Assembly (NCBI GenBank): GCA_003388505.1
Contig: QQVO01000021.1
Location: 62,001 to 126,000 of the forward strand
Source: Planctomycetota bacterium
GTDB lineage: Bacteria > Planctomycetota > Planctomycetia > Planctomycetales > Planctomycetaceae
Reading direction: 5' to 3'
DNA length: 64,000 nucleotides
The notes below the pieces were generated by a model, which did no database searches, was not told the DNA's origin, and saw only the letters and a list, made by a program, of their open reading frames with translations. The translations under genes were made by a program, and so were the position numbers. Positions 51,926 through 64,000 of this stretch are shown here, in pieces. How positions within the stretch are numbered: the first letter of the stretch is position 1; every line of letters starts with the position of its first letter.

Positions 51926-54900
51926 TCACGCCTCACTGATCAGGAGCGAGACCGGGAACGACCGAAGGACGTCCGCGACTCGGAGACTGCCATCCACCGA
52001 CGGCTCGATCGACTCGTGCGTCACGGCACACCGCAGGCTCTTGCTGGTGAGGAACTCGGGCAGATAGACGCGAGTGTCGGACCATGCCGCCTCGCCGATC
52101 GGCGCGGCGGATGAGTCTTCGACGAGTTCGACAGTCAAGCGCGGCGCGACGACGATTGCCTCGTGTGGCTCGGCCGACCTGCCGGACGACGCTCCGCGAG
52201 CCGCTTCGGACAATCGCGCAAAGGCGATGAGGTGACCGCTTGCAGGACCGGCGGTCGCGAGCGGGATGTATTCGCCCGACCCGAACAATTGCGGATGCTG
52301 CCGGCGTGCGGTCAACAGGCTCTGAATCACGTGCAACTTGATGCGGCCGTCCTCCGGCGATCCGACAAGGCTGTGGAGATACTCGCGCCGTGCCTCCGGA
52401 GATCCTTCGACGGCGAGAATGGCCTCATCGAGCAGTTGCCGACGTGCTTGATAGTCGACGGGGCGTCGGTTGTCGGGGTCGACGAGGGCGAAGTTCCAGA
52501 GTTCATCACCCTGGTAGAGGTCGGGCGTGCCGGGTGAGGTGAACTGGATCATCGTCCGCGAGAGGCTGTTCCAGAATCCCGGCCGCGCGATGCGGGCCAC
52601 CAGACTCTGCACGTCTGAGAGAAACGGCGCGCCGCCGGCGTCGTCGCAGGACAGCAAGCCGCGGATGAATGCGAGCAGGGCCTCTTCATACTGCTGATTG
52701 TTGTCCGTCCAGGAGGTATGCGTTTTCGCTTCCCGGACCGCCTTGATCATGTAGTGTTCGATTCGCTCGCGGAGTTTCTGCAGGCGCTCCGTGGAGGGCA
52801 GGGCGTCCGAGTCGTGAGGTCCCGGTGCGGGCCAGAGCCCGACGACTGTCTGGTAGAAGAGGTATTCCGCGGCCGGATCGGGCACGCGTTTGCCGCTGAT
52901 CCGCGACCGGTGATCTTCGTTGAGCCGTCCCCAGCGGCGAACGAGACCGGTCCAGAGTTTCGGCACTTCGGAGAGCACGTCGATTCTGGCCCGCACGTCG
53001 GCCGTGCGCTTGGTGTCGTGCGTGGTGACGCAAAGCATTGTCTGGGGAGAGTCCGATGCACGGACTTCATTGGCGCGGTGGAGTCCTGCGACGGCGTCCT
53101 CCGGGAGGTGCGGTTCGCCCCCCACCTCGTTGAGCGAAACGAGCGGTACGTAGGCATAGAGGGCGGTGTCTTCGATTCCCTTGGCCGCGGCGGGCCCCGT
53201 CAATTGCTGGAAGCGCTGGATGAAGTTGACTCGCTCGGTGCGTTGCTGGTCGGTCAACGACTCGTTCTCCAACAGCAGGACCTCTCCGAGGAAGTCGACC
53301 GCTTCGGGTTCGGCGCGACCCTGTTCGCGAGCCTGCTGGAGTGCGAACTGGAGGCGTCGGCGGTCGTCGGCGTCGATCACGCCGCGGCGGCTGTCCAGGT
53401 AAGTCCGGTAGACCGGCAACGCGGTGATGACTTCCACCACGGCTTCCGCGAAATCGCTCTTGGTCGGCATCAGATTGACGACGTTCCCCGGCATGTTTTC
53501 ATCGCGGCGCGTGATCGCGGCGGTGGACGCCCAACCCTCTCCCTCCCGCGATTCGCCTGACTGGTATCGCAATGAGTTCTCTGCGAGACCGACCAGGCTG
53601 TCTGCGAGCCGATCGACGTGCGGCGACAGATCGACGCTCAGCACACGGCGTTTTCCGGACGCCGCCACGTTTTCAAAACGCACCGGCCTTCGAAGGAGGC
53701 GGCGATAGCTTTGCTCGATCTCCGCGAACCCTTCGGGTGAGACGTAGATCGCTTCGACCTGGTTGAGAAACTCGTATCCCGATGTGCCGGTCACGGGCCA
53801 GCGGGCGGGCAATTCTTCATCAGGGGCCAGAATCTTCTCGACAAAGACCGGCACCGGCTGATGCACCTGTTCGCCGGGGGGCAGTTCCGCGGCCAGGTGC
53901 TCCAGGTACCCCAGCGGATCGCGCAGTCCGTCGATGTGATCAATCCGCAACCCGTCGATCAAGCCATCACGCACCCACCGGAGGACGGTGGAATGAGTTT
54001 CTTCAAAGACGTGCGGGTCTTCCTGCCGGATCGAGACCAATTCGTTGATGTCGAAGAATCGTCGATAGTTGATCGCGCGGGCGGCATCCCGCCAATGCAC
54101 CAGGCGGTAGGGCTGATTGTCAAGCAGCCGGGCGAGGCGGCGACGACCGTCGGAGTCCTGCCCGAACCGTTGCACTGTTTCGGCGACCCAGGCTTCGAGC
54201 CGGGGGGACTGAACCACGAGTTGTGCGAATTCGGCCAGCAGTTGCTCCGTCTCCTCCCGATCGATATCGAAGCGGCGCCGCAGGCGGGCGGCGATTCTGG
54301 GGAGCTTTTTCAGACGATTCAGAATCTCGAAGATTTTCTCCAGCCCGGCGTGCCCGTCCCGCGTGAGTTCCTCAAGCTCGGCTTCCGCAAAACCGCAGAT
54401 GGTCGGCACGGTGGACGGGTCAACCGGCAGCATGTGTTCAAAGTATTTCACGAGGAACCGGCCGTCCGACCAGACGAGCTGGATTTGATCTTTCGCAAGG
54501 ATCCGTGCCCGCGGTTCACCGAGGATCGGCAACAGGACGCGGCCCCACATGTTCGGGTCGGGCATCCGCCAGTCGATGTCGAACCAGCCGGCGAACGGCG
54601 AGCTGTGTCCGTAGGTCAGCACGTCGCGCCAGTAGGGATTCTCCAGGCTGGCGGCCATGTGGTTGGGAACGATGTCCAGGACGATCCCCATGCCGAACTG
54701 CCGCAGGTCGGTCGAGAGGTTGATGAGGTCGGTCTCGTCGCCGAGATTGGGATTGATCGTTTTCGGATCGACGACGTCGTAGCCGTGCGTGCTGGCCTGA
54801 CGCGCGCGGAGGATGGGCGATGCATACAGGTGCGTGATTCCCAGACGGCTGAAGTAGGTGACCTGCGCGCGGGCGTCCTCCAGACGAAAATCGCGATTGA

Positions 54901-57196
54901 GCTGCACGCGGTAGGTGGCCAGCGGCTTCACGTCGACCGGCATGGGGGCGGCCTGTTCGGTCTGCTCCTCGATTCCCATGCGAAAGACAGCCATCGAGCA
55001 GGGGCGCAGTTCGTAAACCGATTCCTGGGTGAATTCGTCCTGGTGGGATTCGGCGTCGAACGTGTCGAACAGCCGCTGCCAGGGGAGAAACTCTTCTTCG
55101 ATGTCGGGCAGCGTGAATGGGATGGTCAGGTCGTGGTCGGCGTTGAAGAGGATGAGAATCGAGTCGCCGCTGATTTCCTCGCCGTCTTCGTCCATGTCGA
55201 TGCTGTCGCCGAAGAGGACGACGCCGAAGCAGCGGACGTGGGGTGTGTTCCACTGCTCGTCGGTCATTTCCGTGCCGTCGGGATTCACCCAGGCGATGTC
55301 GGGAGCTTCGGAGCCGCCGATCGGGCGGTCGGAGAAGAACTTGCGGCGGTGGAAGACCGGCTGCTCGTGAAATATCTCAATGACCTTGCGGACAAAGTCG
55401 GTGAGTTGGCGGTTCCGCAGCGCGCGGCCGTTGGCCCAGTTCAGCCAGGTGATTTCGTTGTCCTGGCAATACGCATTGTTGTTGCCGTTCTGGGTATGCC
55501 CCATCTCGTCGCCGGCCAGCAGCATCGGCACGCCCTGCGAGAGGATGAGCGTGGCGAGCATGGAACGCTTTTTCCGATCGCGGAGAGCCAAGATGTCTTC
55601 GTCGTCCGTCGGTCCTTCGACGCCGCAGTTCCAACTGATGTTATGGTCCGCGCCGTCGCGATTCTGCTCGCCGTTCGCTTCGTTGTGTTTTTCGTTGTAT
55701 GAAACCAGATCTTCGAGAGTGAAGCCGTCGTGACAGGTGATAAAGTTGATGCTGGCCTTCGGCAGGCGGCTGCTCCATCGGTACAGGTCGCTGCTGCCGC
55801 AGAACCTCGTGGCGAACTCGGAGACGACTCCGCCGTCTCCCTTCCAGAACGACCGTACGCAGTCGCGGTATTTTCCGTTCCACTCGGACCACTGGACGGG
55901 GAAGTTGCCGACCATGTATCCGCCTTCGCCCAGATCCCACGGTTCGGCGATCAGTTTGACCTGCGAAATGATCGGATCCTGCTGGATGATGTCGAAGAAC
56001 GCGCCGAGTTTGTCGACGGCGTGCAGTTCCCGCGCCAGCGCACTGGCCAGGTCGAAGCGGAACCCGTCGACGTGCATCTCGGTAATCCAGTACCTCAGGC
56101 TGTCCATGATCAACTGCAGCACGCGGGGGTTCATGACGTTGAGGGTGTTTCCGCACCCGGTGTAGTCCATGTAGTAGCGCGGATCCTGGTCGAGCGCGCG
56201 ATAGTAGGCCGCGTTGTCGATGCCGCGCAGTGAAAGCGTCGGCCCCATGTGATTGCCTTCGGCCGTGTGGTTGTAAACCACGTCGAGGATGACCTCGATG
56301 CCCGCGCTATGCAGGTTGCGGACCATCGTTTTGAATTCGGGCACCGCGTCGAGCGGGTGGCTTTCGGAGGCGTAACAGATTTCGGGAGCGAAGAAGCTGA
56401 GCGTGTTGTAGCCCCAGTAGTTGTCGAGCCCCCGTTCGACGAGATGGCGGTCCTGCAGAAAATGATGCACGGGCAGGAGTTCGACGGCGGTGACGCCGAG
56501 CCGCTTCAGGTAGGCGATTGCAGGTTCGGACGCGAGACCGGCGTAGGTGCCGCGAAGTTCCTCCGGGATCGCCGAGTTCAGCTTGGTGAAGCCGCGCACG
56601 TGCATTTCATAGATGACGGTCTTGTGCATCGGGGCCTTGGGCGGACTGTCATCGCCCCAGTCGAACGAGGGATCGATGACGGCGGCCAGAGGGGCGTACG
56701 GAGCGCTGTCGCGTTCGTCGAAGGACAGGTCCTGTTGTTCGGAGCCGATGGTGTAACCGAAGAGCGAGTCGTCCCAGTTCGTCTTCCGGCCCACCAGCTT
56801 GGCGTAAGGGTCCAGCAGGAGTTTGTTCGGGTTGAAACGATGTCCCTGTTCCGGTTTGTGGGGACCATGGACGCGGTATCCGTAGAGTTGTCCGGGCGCG
56901 ACGCCCGGTAGAAACACGTGCCAGACCATGTCGGTCTGTTCGGGCATCGGGATCCGTTCCGATTCCCGAGTCGCATCGGGCGAATCAAACAGGCAGAGTT
57001 CGACCCCGGTGGCGTTCTCCGCGTAGAGGGCAAAGTTGACCCCGCGGCCGTTCCAGGCGGCGCCGAGGGGGTACGGTTTGCCGGGACAGACTCGCCGCTG
57101 GCTGAGCGGGACTCCCATCTTCTGCTCTTGGGAGCGCACTCCGCGCACACGTTTACCGAGGCCGATGACCGGCTTACTCTCGAGTGTATCAGTCAC
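51926..57196 (-). CDS. glgX-treY: GlgX-TreY fusion: glycogen debranching enzyme plus maltooligosyl trehalose synthase
   Basis: A 1,756-residue protein of two complete glycoside hydrolase family 13 enzymes. The N-terminal part (about 30-740) is GlgX/TreX-type isoamylase: a CBM48-like domain, then [11 protein letters not shown] (nucleophile near 375), LIAEPWD (acid/base near 415), [25 protein letters not shown] (near 488) and [17 protein letters not shown]. From about 757 ([20 protein letters not shown]) the TreY part begins: [25 protein letters not shown] (near 1083), FVEKIL (near 1121) and [14 protein letters not shown] (near 1392). All catalytic residues are present in both halves. The start is GTG 57196 with GGAG six bases before. 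It would debranch glucan and convert the reducing end to trehalose in one chain. It lies 48 bases after treZ. Confidence 0.94.
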   Translation of the reverse strand: MTDTLESKPVIGLGKRVRGVRSQEQKMGVPLSQRRVCPGKPYPLGAAWNGRGVNFALYAENATGVELCLFDSPDATRESERIPMPEQTDMVWHVFLPGVAPGQLYGYRVHGPHKPEQGHRFNPNKLLLDPYAKLVGRKTNWDDSLFGYTIGSEQQDLSFDERDSAPYAPLAAVIDPSFDWGDDSPPKAPMHKTVIYEMHVRGFTKLNSAIPEELRGTYAGLASEPAIAYLKRLGVTAVELLPVHHFLQDRHLVERGLDNYWGYNTLSFFAPEICYASESHPLDAVPEFKTMVRNLHSAGIEVILDVVYNHTAEGNHMGPTLSLRGIDNAAYYRALDQDPRYYMDYTGCGNTLNVMNPRVLQLIMDSLRYWITEMHVDGFRFDLASALARELHAVDKLGAFFDIIQQDPIISQVKLIAEPWDLGEGGYMVGNFPVQWSEWNGKYRDCVRSFWKGDGGVVSEFATRFCGSSDLYRWSSRLPKASINFITCHDGFTLEDLVSYNEKHNEANGEQNRDGADHNISWNCGVEGPTDDEDILALRDRKKRSMLATLILSQGVPMLLAGDEMGHTQNGNNNAYCQDNEITWLNWANGRALRNRQLTDFVRKVIEIFHEQPVFHRRKFFSDRPIGGSEAPDIAWVNPDGTEMTDEQWNTPHVRCFGVVLFGDSIDMDEDGEEISGDSILILFNADHDLTIPFTLPDIEEEFLPWQRLFDTFDAESHQDEFTQESVYELRPCSMAVFRMGIEEQTEQAAPMPVDVKPLATYRVQLNRDFRLEDARAQVTYFSRLGITHLYASPILRARQASTHGYDVVDPKTINPNLGDETDLINLSTDLRQFGMGIVLDIVPNHMAASLENPYWRDVLTYGHSSPFAGWFDIDWRMPDPNMWGRVLLPILGEPRARILAKDQIQLVWSDGRFLVKYFEHMLPVDPSTVPTICGFAEAELEELTRDGHAGLEKIFEILNRLKKLPRIAARLRRRFDIDREETEQLLAEFAQLVVQSPRLEAWVAETVQRFGQDSDGRRRLARLLDNQPYRLVHWRDAARAINYRRFFDINELVSIRQEDPHVFEETHSTVLRWVRDGLIDGLRIDHIDGLRDPLGYLEHLAAELPPGEQVHQPVPVFVEKILAPDEELPARWPVTGTSGYEFLNQVEAIYVSPEGFAEIEQSYRRLLRRPVRFENVAASGKRRVLSVDLSPHVDRLADSLVGLAENSLRYQSGESREGEGWASTAAITRRDENMPGNVVNLMPTKSDFAEAVVEVITALPVYRTYLDSRRGVIDADDRRRLQFALQQAREQGRAEPEAVDFLGEVLLLENESLTDQQRTERVNFIQRFQQLTGPAAAKGIEDTALYAYVPLVSLNEVGGEPHLPEDAVAGLHRANEVRASDSPQTMLCVTTHDTKRTADVRARIDVLSEVPKLWTGLVRRWGRLNEDHRSRISGKRVPDPAAEYLFYQTVVGLWPAPGPHDSDALPSTERLQKLRERIEHYMIKAVREAKTHTSWTDNNQQYEEALLAFIRGLLSCDDAGGAPFLSDVQSLVARIARPGFWNSLSRTMIQFTSPGTPDLYQGDELWNFALVDPDNRRPVDYQARRQLLDEAILAVEGSPEARREYLHSLVGSPEDGRIKLHVIQSLLTARRQHPQLFGSGEYIPLATAGPASGHLIAFARLSEAARGASSGRSAEPHEAIVVAPRLTVELVEDSSAAPIGEAAWSDTRVYLPEFLTSKSLRCAVTHESIEPSVDGSLRVADVLRSFPVSLLISEA

Positions 57197-57244
57197 AAGT
57201 TTCTCCGAAGTCGCGGGCCCGCGCTCGGCGTTCGCAAACGCCTG

Positions 57245-59092
57245 TTACCTGTTATACGTGGTGACGGAGTCGGGCGGGAGCGACAGCGTCGCTGTTCCAG
57301 ACGACTCGATTTGATCCGGCAGCGAACTCCCCGGACCGTTCCAACGCGCGTCTGCTGAATCGAGCGCCTTGTTCCACGCCCCTTCCGGCAGATTGATGGC
57401 GACCTCCGCCGTTTCCGATCCGAAGTGGAACAGTGTGAGAACTTCGCGTCGCGCCGACCAGCGTCTCACGGCCATCGCGCGATGAGGTTTCAATTCGCTG
57501 ACTTCCATCCGGGCGCGATCGGGAAACGCCAGCGCGGGCTCCGCCTTGCGCAGTTTGATAAGCTCTTGGTAGTACTCAAACAAGACGCGGTGGCGGCCTC
57601 CGTTCTTGAGGGCGTGGTCCAGCTTGCACCGCTGGAACGTGGCTTCATCCTGCGGGTCGGGCGGCTCCTGCTGCCACTCGAAACGGGCGAACTCTTCCTT
57701 GCGGCCGCGCCGGACCGCTTCGACCAGGTCCGGGTCGGTGTGGCTGATGAAGAACTGGAAGGGGGCCGATTCGGCATACTCCTCGCCCATGAAGAGCATC
57801 GGCTGGCAGGGGGAGAGGATCACCAGCGCCGCCGCCAGCTTGAGTTTCTCGAAGGAGGCCAGCTCAGTGAGCCGTTCTCCCATGAGCCGATTGCCGACCT
57901 GATCGTGATTCTGCGAACAGACGACGAGTTTGATCGGGTCGACGTGCCGGGCTGAGTTGCCGTGCCGCCGACCCCGGTACCGGGAGTAACCGCCGTCCTG
58001 GACGAATCCGTCTCGGTATGCTTTGCAAATGTCGTCGAAACCGGTGTAGTCGGCGTAATAGCCTGATTGCTCGTCGGTCAACTCGGTGCGGATGGCGTGA
58101 TGCAAGTCGTCACACCACTGGCCGTCGATGCCGCAGCCGCCCGTTTCCTTCGGCATGATCAATCGCGAGTCGGCGAGGCTGCTTTCGGCGATTGTGTAAA
58201 CCCTCCGATTGAGACGTTCGCCCTCCAGCCGCACCGCGTCGGCCAGCTCCTGGAGAAACGGACGCGCCGTGAAGTCGAAGATCGCGTGCACGGCGTCCAG
58301 CCGCAAGGCGTCGATGTGAAACTCGTCGATCCAGTACAGTGCGTTTTCGATGAAGAATCGTCGCACCTCATCGCTGTCGCGATCGTCGAAATTGATGGCG
58401 CGGCCCCAGGGCGTGTGATGCCGATCGGTAAAATAGTGACCGAACTCAGCCAGGTAGTTGCCTTCCGGACCGATGTGGTTGTAGACGACGTCCATGATGA
58501 CAGCCAGGCCCCGGGAATGGGCGGCGTCGACCAGCCGCTTCAATCCGTCCGGTCCGCCGTATGTATTCTGAACCGCGAACGGATGCACCCCGTCGTAGCC
58601 CCAGTTTCGCCCGCCGGGAAACTGTGCGCAAGGCATCAGTTCGATCGCAGTGACGCCCAGGTCGTGCAACTCGTCGAGATGCGGGATCACCGCCTCGAAG
58701 GTGCCTTCCGCAGAGAAGGTGCCGACGTGCATTTCGTAGGTGATGAACTGGTGCAGCGGGATTCCCCGCCAGTCCCCGTCGGTCCAGTTGAAATTGGACG
58801 TGACGGCCGCCGATGCCTGGTGAACGCCGTCGGGCTGGAGGCGCGAGGCCGGGTCGGGGCGGTCGCGGTCGCCGTCGATGCGATAGAAGTACCGCGCACC
58901 GGGCGCCAGCTCGTCGACGGTCAGTTCGTAGTAGCCGCGTCCGCAGGGCTGCATCGGCAACAATCGTTCTTGCGGCTCGAGCAGTTTCAGTTCGAGTTTC
59001 TCGGCGTTCGGCGCCCAGACCAGAAATCGGCATCGGCCGTCTTCCTGGAACTGCGCGCCGAGGGTCGGCGGATAGGTGGGATGCTCCGGCAT
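57245..59092 (-). CDS. treZ: Malto-oligosyltrehalose trehalohydrolase
   Basis: A 615-residue protein from ATG 59092, with AGGAAGAG just upstream. The frame continues to a GTG at 59164 that overlaps the glgB stop; I prefer the ATG. A CBM48-like domain (FLVWAPNAEKLELKLLEPQE) precedes the GH13_10 catalytic domain: NWGYDGVHPFAVQNTYGGPD, DALRLDAVHAIFD (nucleophile near 264), TIAESSL (near 300) and SQNHDQVGNRLMGERL (near 395). It releases trehalose from the maltooligosyl trehalose made by TreY. It lies 68 bases after glgB and 48 bases before glgX-treY, matching a TreY-TreZ pathway. Confidence 0.94.
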   Translation of the reverse strand: MPEHPTYPPTLGAQFQEDGRCRFLVWAPNAEKLELKLLEPQERLLPMQPCGRGYYELTVDELAPGARYFYRIDGDRDRPDPASRLQPDGVHQASAAVTSNFNWTDGDWRGIPLHQFITYEMHVGTFSAEGTFEAVIPHLDELHDLGVTAIELMPCAQFPGGRNWGYDGVHPFAVQNTYGGPDGLKRLVDAAHSRGLAVIMDVVYNHIGPEGNYLAEFGHYFTDRHHTPWGRAINFDDRDSDEVRRFFIENALYWIDEFHIDALRLDAVHAIFDFTARPFLQELADAVRLEGERLNRRVYTIAESSLADSRLIMPKETGGCGIDGQWCDDLHHAIRTELTDEQSGYYADYTGFDDICKAYRDGFVQDGGYSRYRGRRHGNSARHVDPIKLVVCSQNHDQVGNRLMGERLTELASFEKLKLAAALVILSPCQPMLFMGEEYAESAPFQFFISHTDPDLVEAVRRGRKEEFARFEWQQEPPDPQDEATFQRCKLDHALKNGGRHRVLFEYYQELIKLRKAEPALAFPDRARMEVSELKPHRAMAVRRWSARREVLTLFHFGSETAEVAINLPEGAWNKALDSADARWNGPGSSLPDQIESSGTATLSLPPDSVTTYNR

Positions 59093-59160
59093 GGTCTCTT
59101 CCTGCGCCAGCGGGGGTGTCTGAACGAATCGTCCGGCGATGTGAGCGCGATGTGCAGCCG

Positions 59161-61128
59161 TCACTCACCGGCCTTCGGCTGCGCCGCGTCCGATTTCAAG
59201 AAGACCGCTCCCAACGGCGGGAGCGTCAGATTGAGCGAACAGGGGCGGCCGTGGTAGCCGATCGGACTGGCTTCGACGCCGCCCAGATTCCCTTGGCCGC
59301 TCCCTCCGTGTTCGACGGCGTCGCTGTTGAGGATTTCCCGCCAGTATCCGCCGCGCGGGACGCCGATGCGATAATTGGGCCGGGGGACGGGAGTGAAGTT
59401 GCAGACCACGGCGATCAGATCGTCGCTGGTCTTCGCCTTCCGCAGAAAGCTCACCACGCTTTCCTCGGAGTCGTTGGCGTCGATCCACTCGAAGCCGGCG
59501 GGGTCGCAGTCCCATTCGTGCAGAGCTTTCTCTCCGGAGTAGAAGCGATTCAGCGTGGAGAGCCAGCGCTGCACGGCCGAATGGGGCAATTGCTTTGCGA
59601 GGTCCCACTGCAGGCTGCCGTCGTGCTGCCATTCGCCCGGTTGGCCGAACTCGCCCCCCATGAACAGCAGCTTCTTTCCGGGCATCCCGTACATGTAGCC
59701 GTACAGCAGGCGGAGGTTGGCGAACTTCTGCCAATCGTCCCCGGGCATCTTGCCCAGTAACGAGCCTTTGCCGTGAACGACCTCGTCGTGCGAGAGCGGC
59801 AACGTAAAATTCTCGTTGAACGCGTAGATCATCCGGAATGACAAGCGATCGTGGTGGAACTTGCGATGGATCGGTTCGTGCGACATGTAGCGGAGCGTGT
59901 CGTGCATCCACCCCATGTCCCACTTCAGGCCGAACCCCAGTCCGCCGACGTATGTCGGCCGGGAGACCATCGGCCAAGCGGTCGATTCTTCGGCGATCGT
60001 CTGGACGTCCGGGCGCCGCTGGTAGATGGTCGTGTTGAATGTTCGCAGAAAGTCGATCGCCTCCAGGTTCTCCCGTCCGCCGTACTTGTTGGGAATCCAC
60101 TCGCCTTCTTTCCGCGAATAATCGAGGTACAGCATCGACGCGACGGCGTCCACGCGGAGGCCGTCGATGTGGTACTCGTCGAGCCAGAACAGGGCATTGC
60201 TGAGCAGGAAGCTGCGGACTTCATTTCGGCCGTAGTTGAAGATGTAGCTGTTCCAGTCGGGGTGGAATCCCTGCCGGGGGTCGGCGTGCTCGAACAGGTG
60301 CGTGCCGTCGAAATACGCCAGTCCGTGTTCGTCGCTGGGGAAGTGAGACGGAACCCAGTCGAGTATGACGCCGATGCCGTGTTGGTGCAGGTAATCGACG
60401 AGGTACTTGAAGTCCTGCGGCGTGCCGTACCGGCTGGTGGGCGCGAAGTAGCCGGTCGTCTGGTAGCCCCAGGAGCCGAAGAAGGGGTGCTCCATGACCG
60501 GCAGGAACTCGACATGGGTGAAGCCGCACTGCTGGACGTGCTCGGCGAGTTGAGGGGCCAGTTCGCGATAGCTGAGGGAGCGGTTGCCGTCCTCGGCGAC
60601 GCGCCGCCAGGCGCCGAGGTGCACTTCATAGATGGACAGGGGGGCATCGAGCCTGTTCCGCGACGCGCGTGCGGACATCCATTCCTCGTCGCTCCACCCG
60701 TAGTCCAGATCCCAGACGATCGAGGCGGTCTTGGGGGCGACTTCGTGGAACACGCCGAACGGGTCGGCCTTGTCCACCTCGTACCCGCTGTCGCGGGCGA
60801 CAATGTGATACTTGTAGAGGGTTCCCTGCCCGACACCCGGAATAAACCCCTCCCAGATTCCGGATGATCCGCGCGGGCGGAGAGCGTGGCTGCGTTGATT
60901 CCAGCCGTTGAACTCTCCGCTGATCGCCACCGAGCGGGCGTTCGGCGCCCAGACGGCAAAGCAGGCGCCTTCCGCGCCGTCCGCTGCAGCGCAGAGGTGG
61001 GCGCCCAGCTTCGTCTGCAAGTCGAAGTGCGTGCCCTCGTTGAAGAGATGGACGTCGTCGTCGGTGATCAGGCTGACGTCGTGGCGAACGTCGGGCCGCC
61101 GGATGTCTGTTGTGGTGTTCGTCGGCAT
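59161..61128 (-). CDS. glgB: 1,4-alpha-glucan branching enzyme
   Basis: A 655-residue GH13_9 enzyme. The CBM48 domain is at about 50-145 ([20 protein letters not shown]). The catalytic domain has [36 protein letters not shown] (nucleophile near 326), [10 protein letters not shown] (near 379) and [13 protein letters not shown] (near 446). The C-terminal beta domain closes it ([20 protein letters not shown]). The N-terminal extension is short, as in the compact GlgB forms. It makes the alpha-1,6 branches of glycogen. It sits 85 bases after treS-mak and 68 before treZ on the same strand, within one probable operon. Confidence 0.95.
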   Translation of the reverse strand: MPTNTTTDIRRPDVRHDVSLITDDDVHLFNEGTHFDLQTKLGAHLCAAADGAEGACFAVWAPNARSVAISGEFNGWNQRSHALRPRGSSGIWEGFIPGVGQGTLYKYHIVARDSGYEVDKADPFGVFHEVAPKTASIVWDLDYGWSDEEWMSARASRNRLDAPLSIYEVHLGAWRRVAEDGNRSLSYRELAPQLAEHVQQCGFTHVEFLPVMEHPFFGSWGYQTTGYFAPTSRYGTPQDFKYLVDYLHQHGIGVILDWVPSHFPSDEHGLAYFDGTHLFEHADPRQGFHPDWNSYIFNYGRNEVRSFLLSNALFWLDEYHIDGLRVDAVASMLYLDYSRKEGEWIPNKYGGRENLEAIDFLRTFNTTIYQRRPDVQTIAEESTAWPMVSRPTYVGGLGFGLKWDMGWMHDTLRYMSHEPIHRKFHHDRLSFRMIYAFNENFTLPLSHDEVVHGKGSLLGKMPGDDWQKFANLRLLYGYMYGMPGKKLLFMGGEFGQPGEWQHDGSLQWDLAKQLPHSAVQRWLSTLNRFYSGEKALHEWDCDPAGFEWIDANDSEESVVSFLRKAKTSDDLIAVVCNFTPVPRPNYRIGVPRGGYWREILNSDAVEHGGSGQGNLGGVEASPIGYHGRPCSLNLTLPPLGAVFLKSDAAQPKAGE

Positions 61129-61213
61129 CGGGATGATCCTCTCCGGTTGCAGTCGAATGTCGTCGTGAGTGTCCGGGGCGCGGGTTGAGTCGTCCCCCGC
61201 ACTGAGTGCGCAG

Positions 61214-64000
<2,787 letters not shown>

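Noticed and set aside
53861-55702. A 613-codon plus-strand open frame
   Set aside because: It is the mirror of the GlgX-TreY coding sequence, whose catalytic motifs are intact on the minus strand.

Overview
The window is about 64 kb of GC-rich DNA from a planctomycete chromosome, most likely class Planctomycetia. The evidence is gene content: three PSCyt/DUF1549/DUF1553 proteins and four DUF1501 proteins, a DUF1559 pilin-like protein, an ECF sigma factor overlapping a Ser/Thr kinase gene, TPR plus CRTAC1-type (FG-GAP/ASPIC-UnbV) pairs, a giant PQQ-propeller protein and a DUF4159 protein. Genus cannot be fixed from sequence reading alone. I see no rRNA, tRNA, CRISPR array, prophage or intact insertion sequence.

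Layout. 1-4539 (minus): a DUF1553 cytochrome-like protein and a DUF1501 protein cut by the left edge. 4605-7787: a GntR/FCD regulator divergent from an SDR dehydrogenase and a CoA-transferase, with operator-like sites between them. 8040-10357: ECF sigma factor and membrane Ser/Thr kinase, overlapping. 10634-13062: a type II fatty-acid-synthesis-like cluster (dehydratase, ketoreductase, acyl carrier protein, second dehydratase) with no ketosynthase. 13401-18410: a secreted PPC-domain protein and a DUF1549/DUF1553 protein. 18700-24952: two paralogous TPR+CRTAC1 cassettes arranged back to back. 24984-26467 (minus): DUF1559 pilin-like protein and a small lipoprotein. 26834-28132: glgC. 28329-37694: a DUF1549/DUF1553-DUF1501 pair, a large coiled-coil membrane protein with a DUF4159 protein, a thioredoxin-like protein and another DUF1501 protein. 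37760-43272: class IV aminotransferase, PhyH-family dioxygenase, a fourth DUF1501 protein and a ceramidase-like protein. 43418-47632: a 1,404-residue secreted PQQ-propeller protein with a methyltransferase-like insertion. 48417-51787: a saccharopine-dehydrogenase-like reductase and a GAF-like/HlyD fusion. 51926-64000 (minus): glycogen/trehalose operon, in transcription order TreS-maltokinase (cut by the right edge), GlgB, TreZ, and a GlgX-TreY fusion.

How it works together. GlgC (ADP-glucose), GlgB (branching), GlgX (debranching), TreY/TreZ (trehalose from glucan ends) and TreS-maltokinase (trehalose, maltose, maltose-1-phosphate) make a nearly complete glycogen-trehalose interconversion set. 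Glycogen synthase (GlgA) and GlgE are not in the window. The secreted PSCyt/DUF1501 proteins are a planctomycete-specific set of unknown physiology.

The most unusual non-coding signal is a family of five copies of a structured element of about 105 bp, at 7811, 18408, 40034 (inverted), 47885 and 51799, with imperfect terminal inverted repeats beginning with TA. It looks like a MITE or a mobile structured RNA. Other points of note are the mirror-image TPR/CRTAC1 duplication, the GlgX-TreY fusion and a three-way-junction-like element at 47650-47732.
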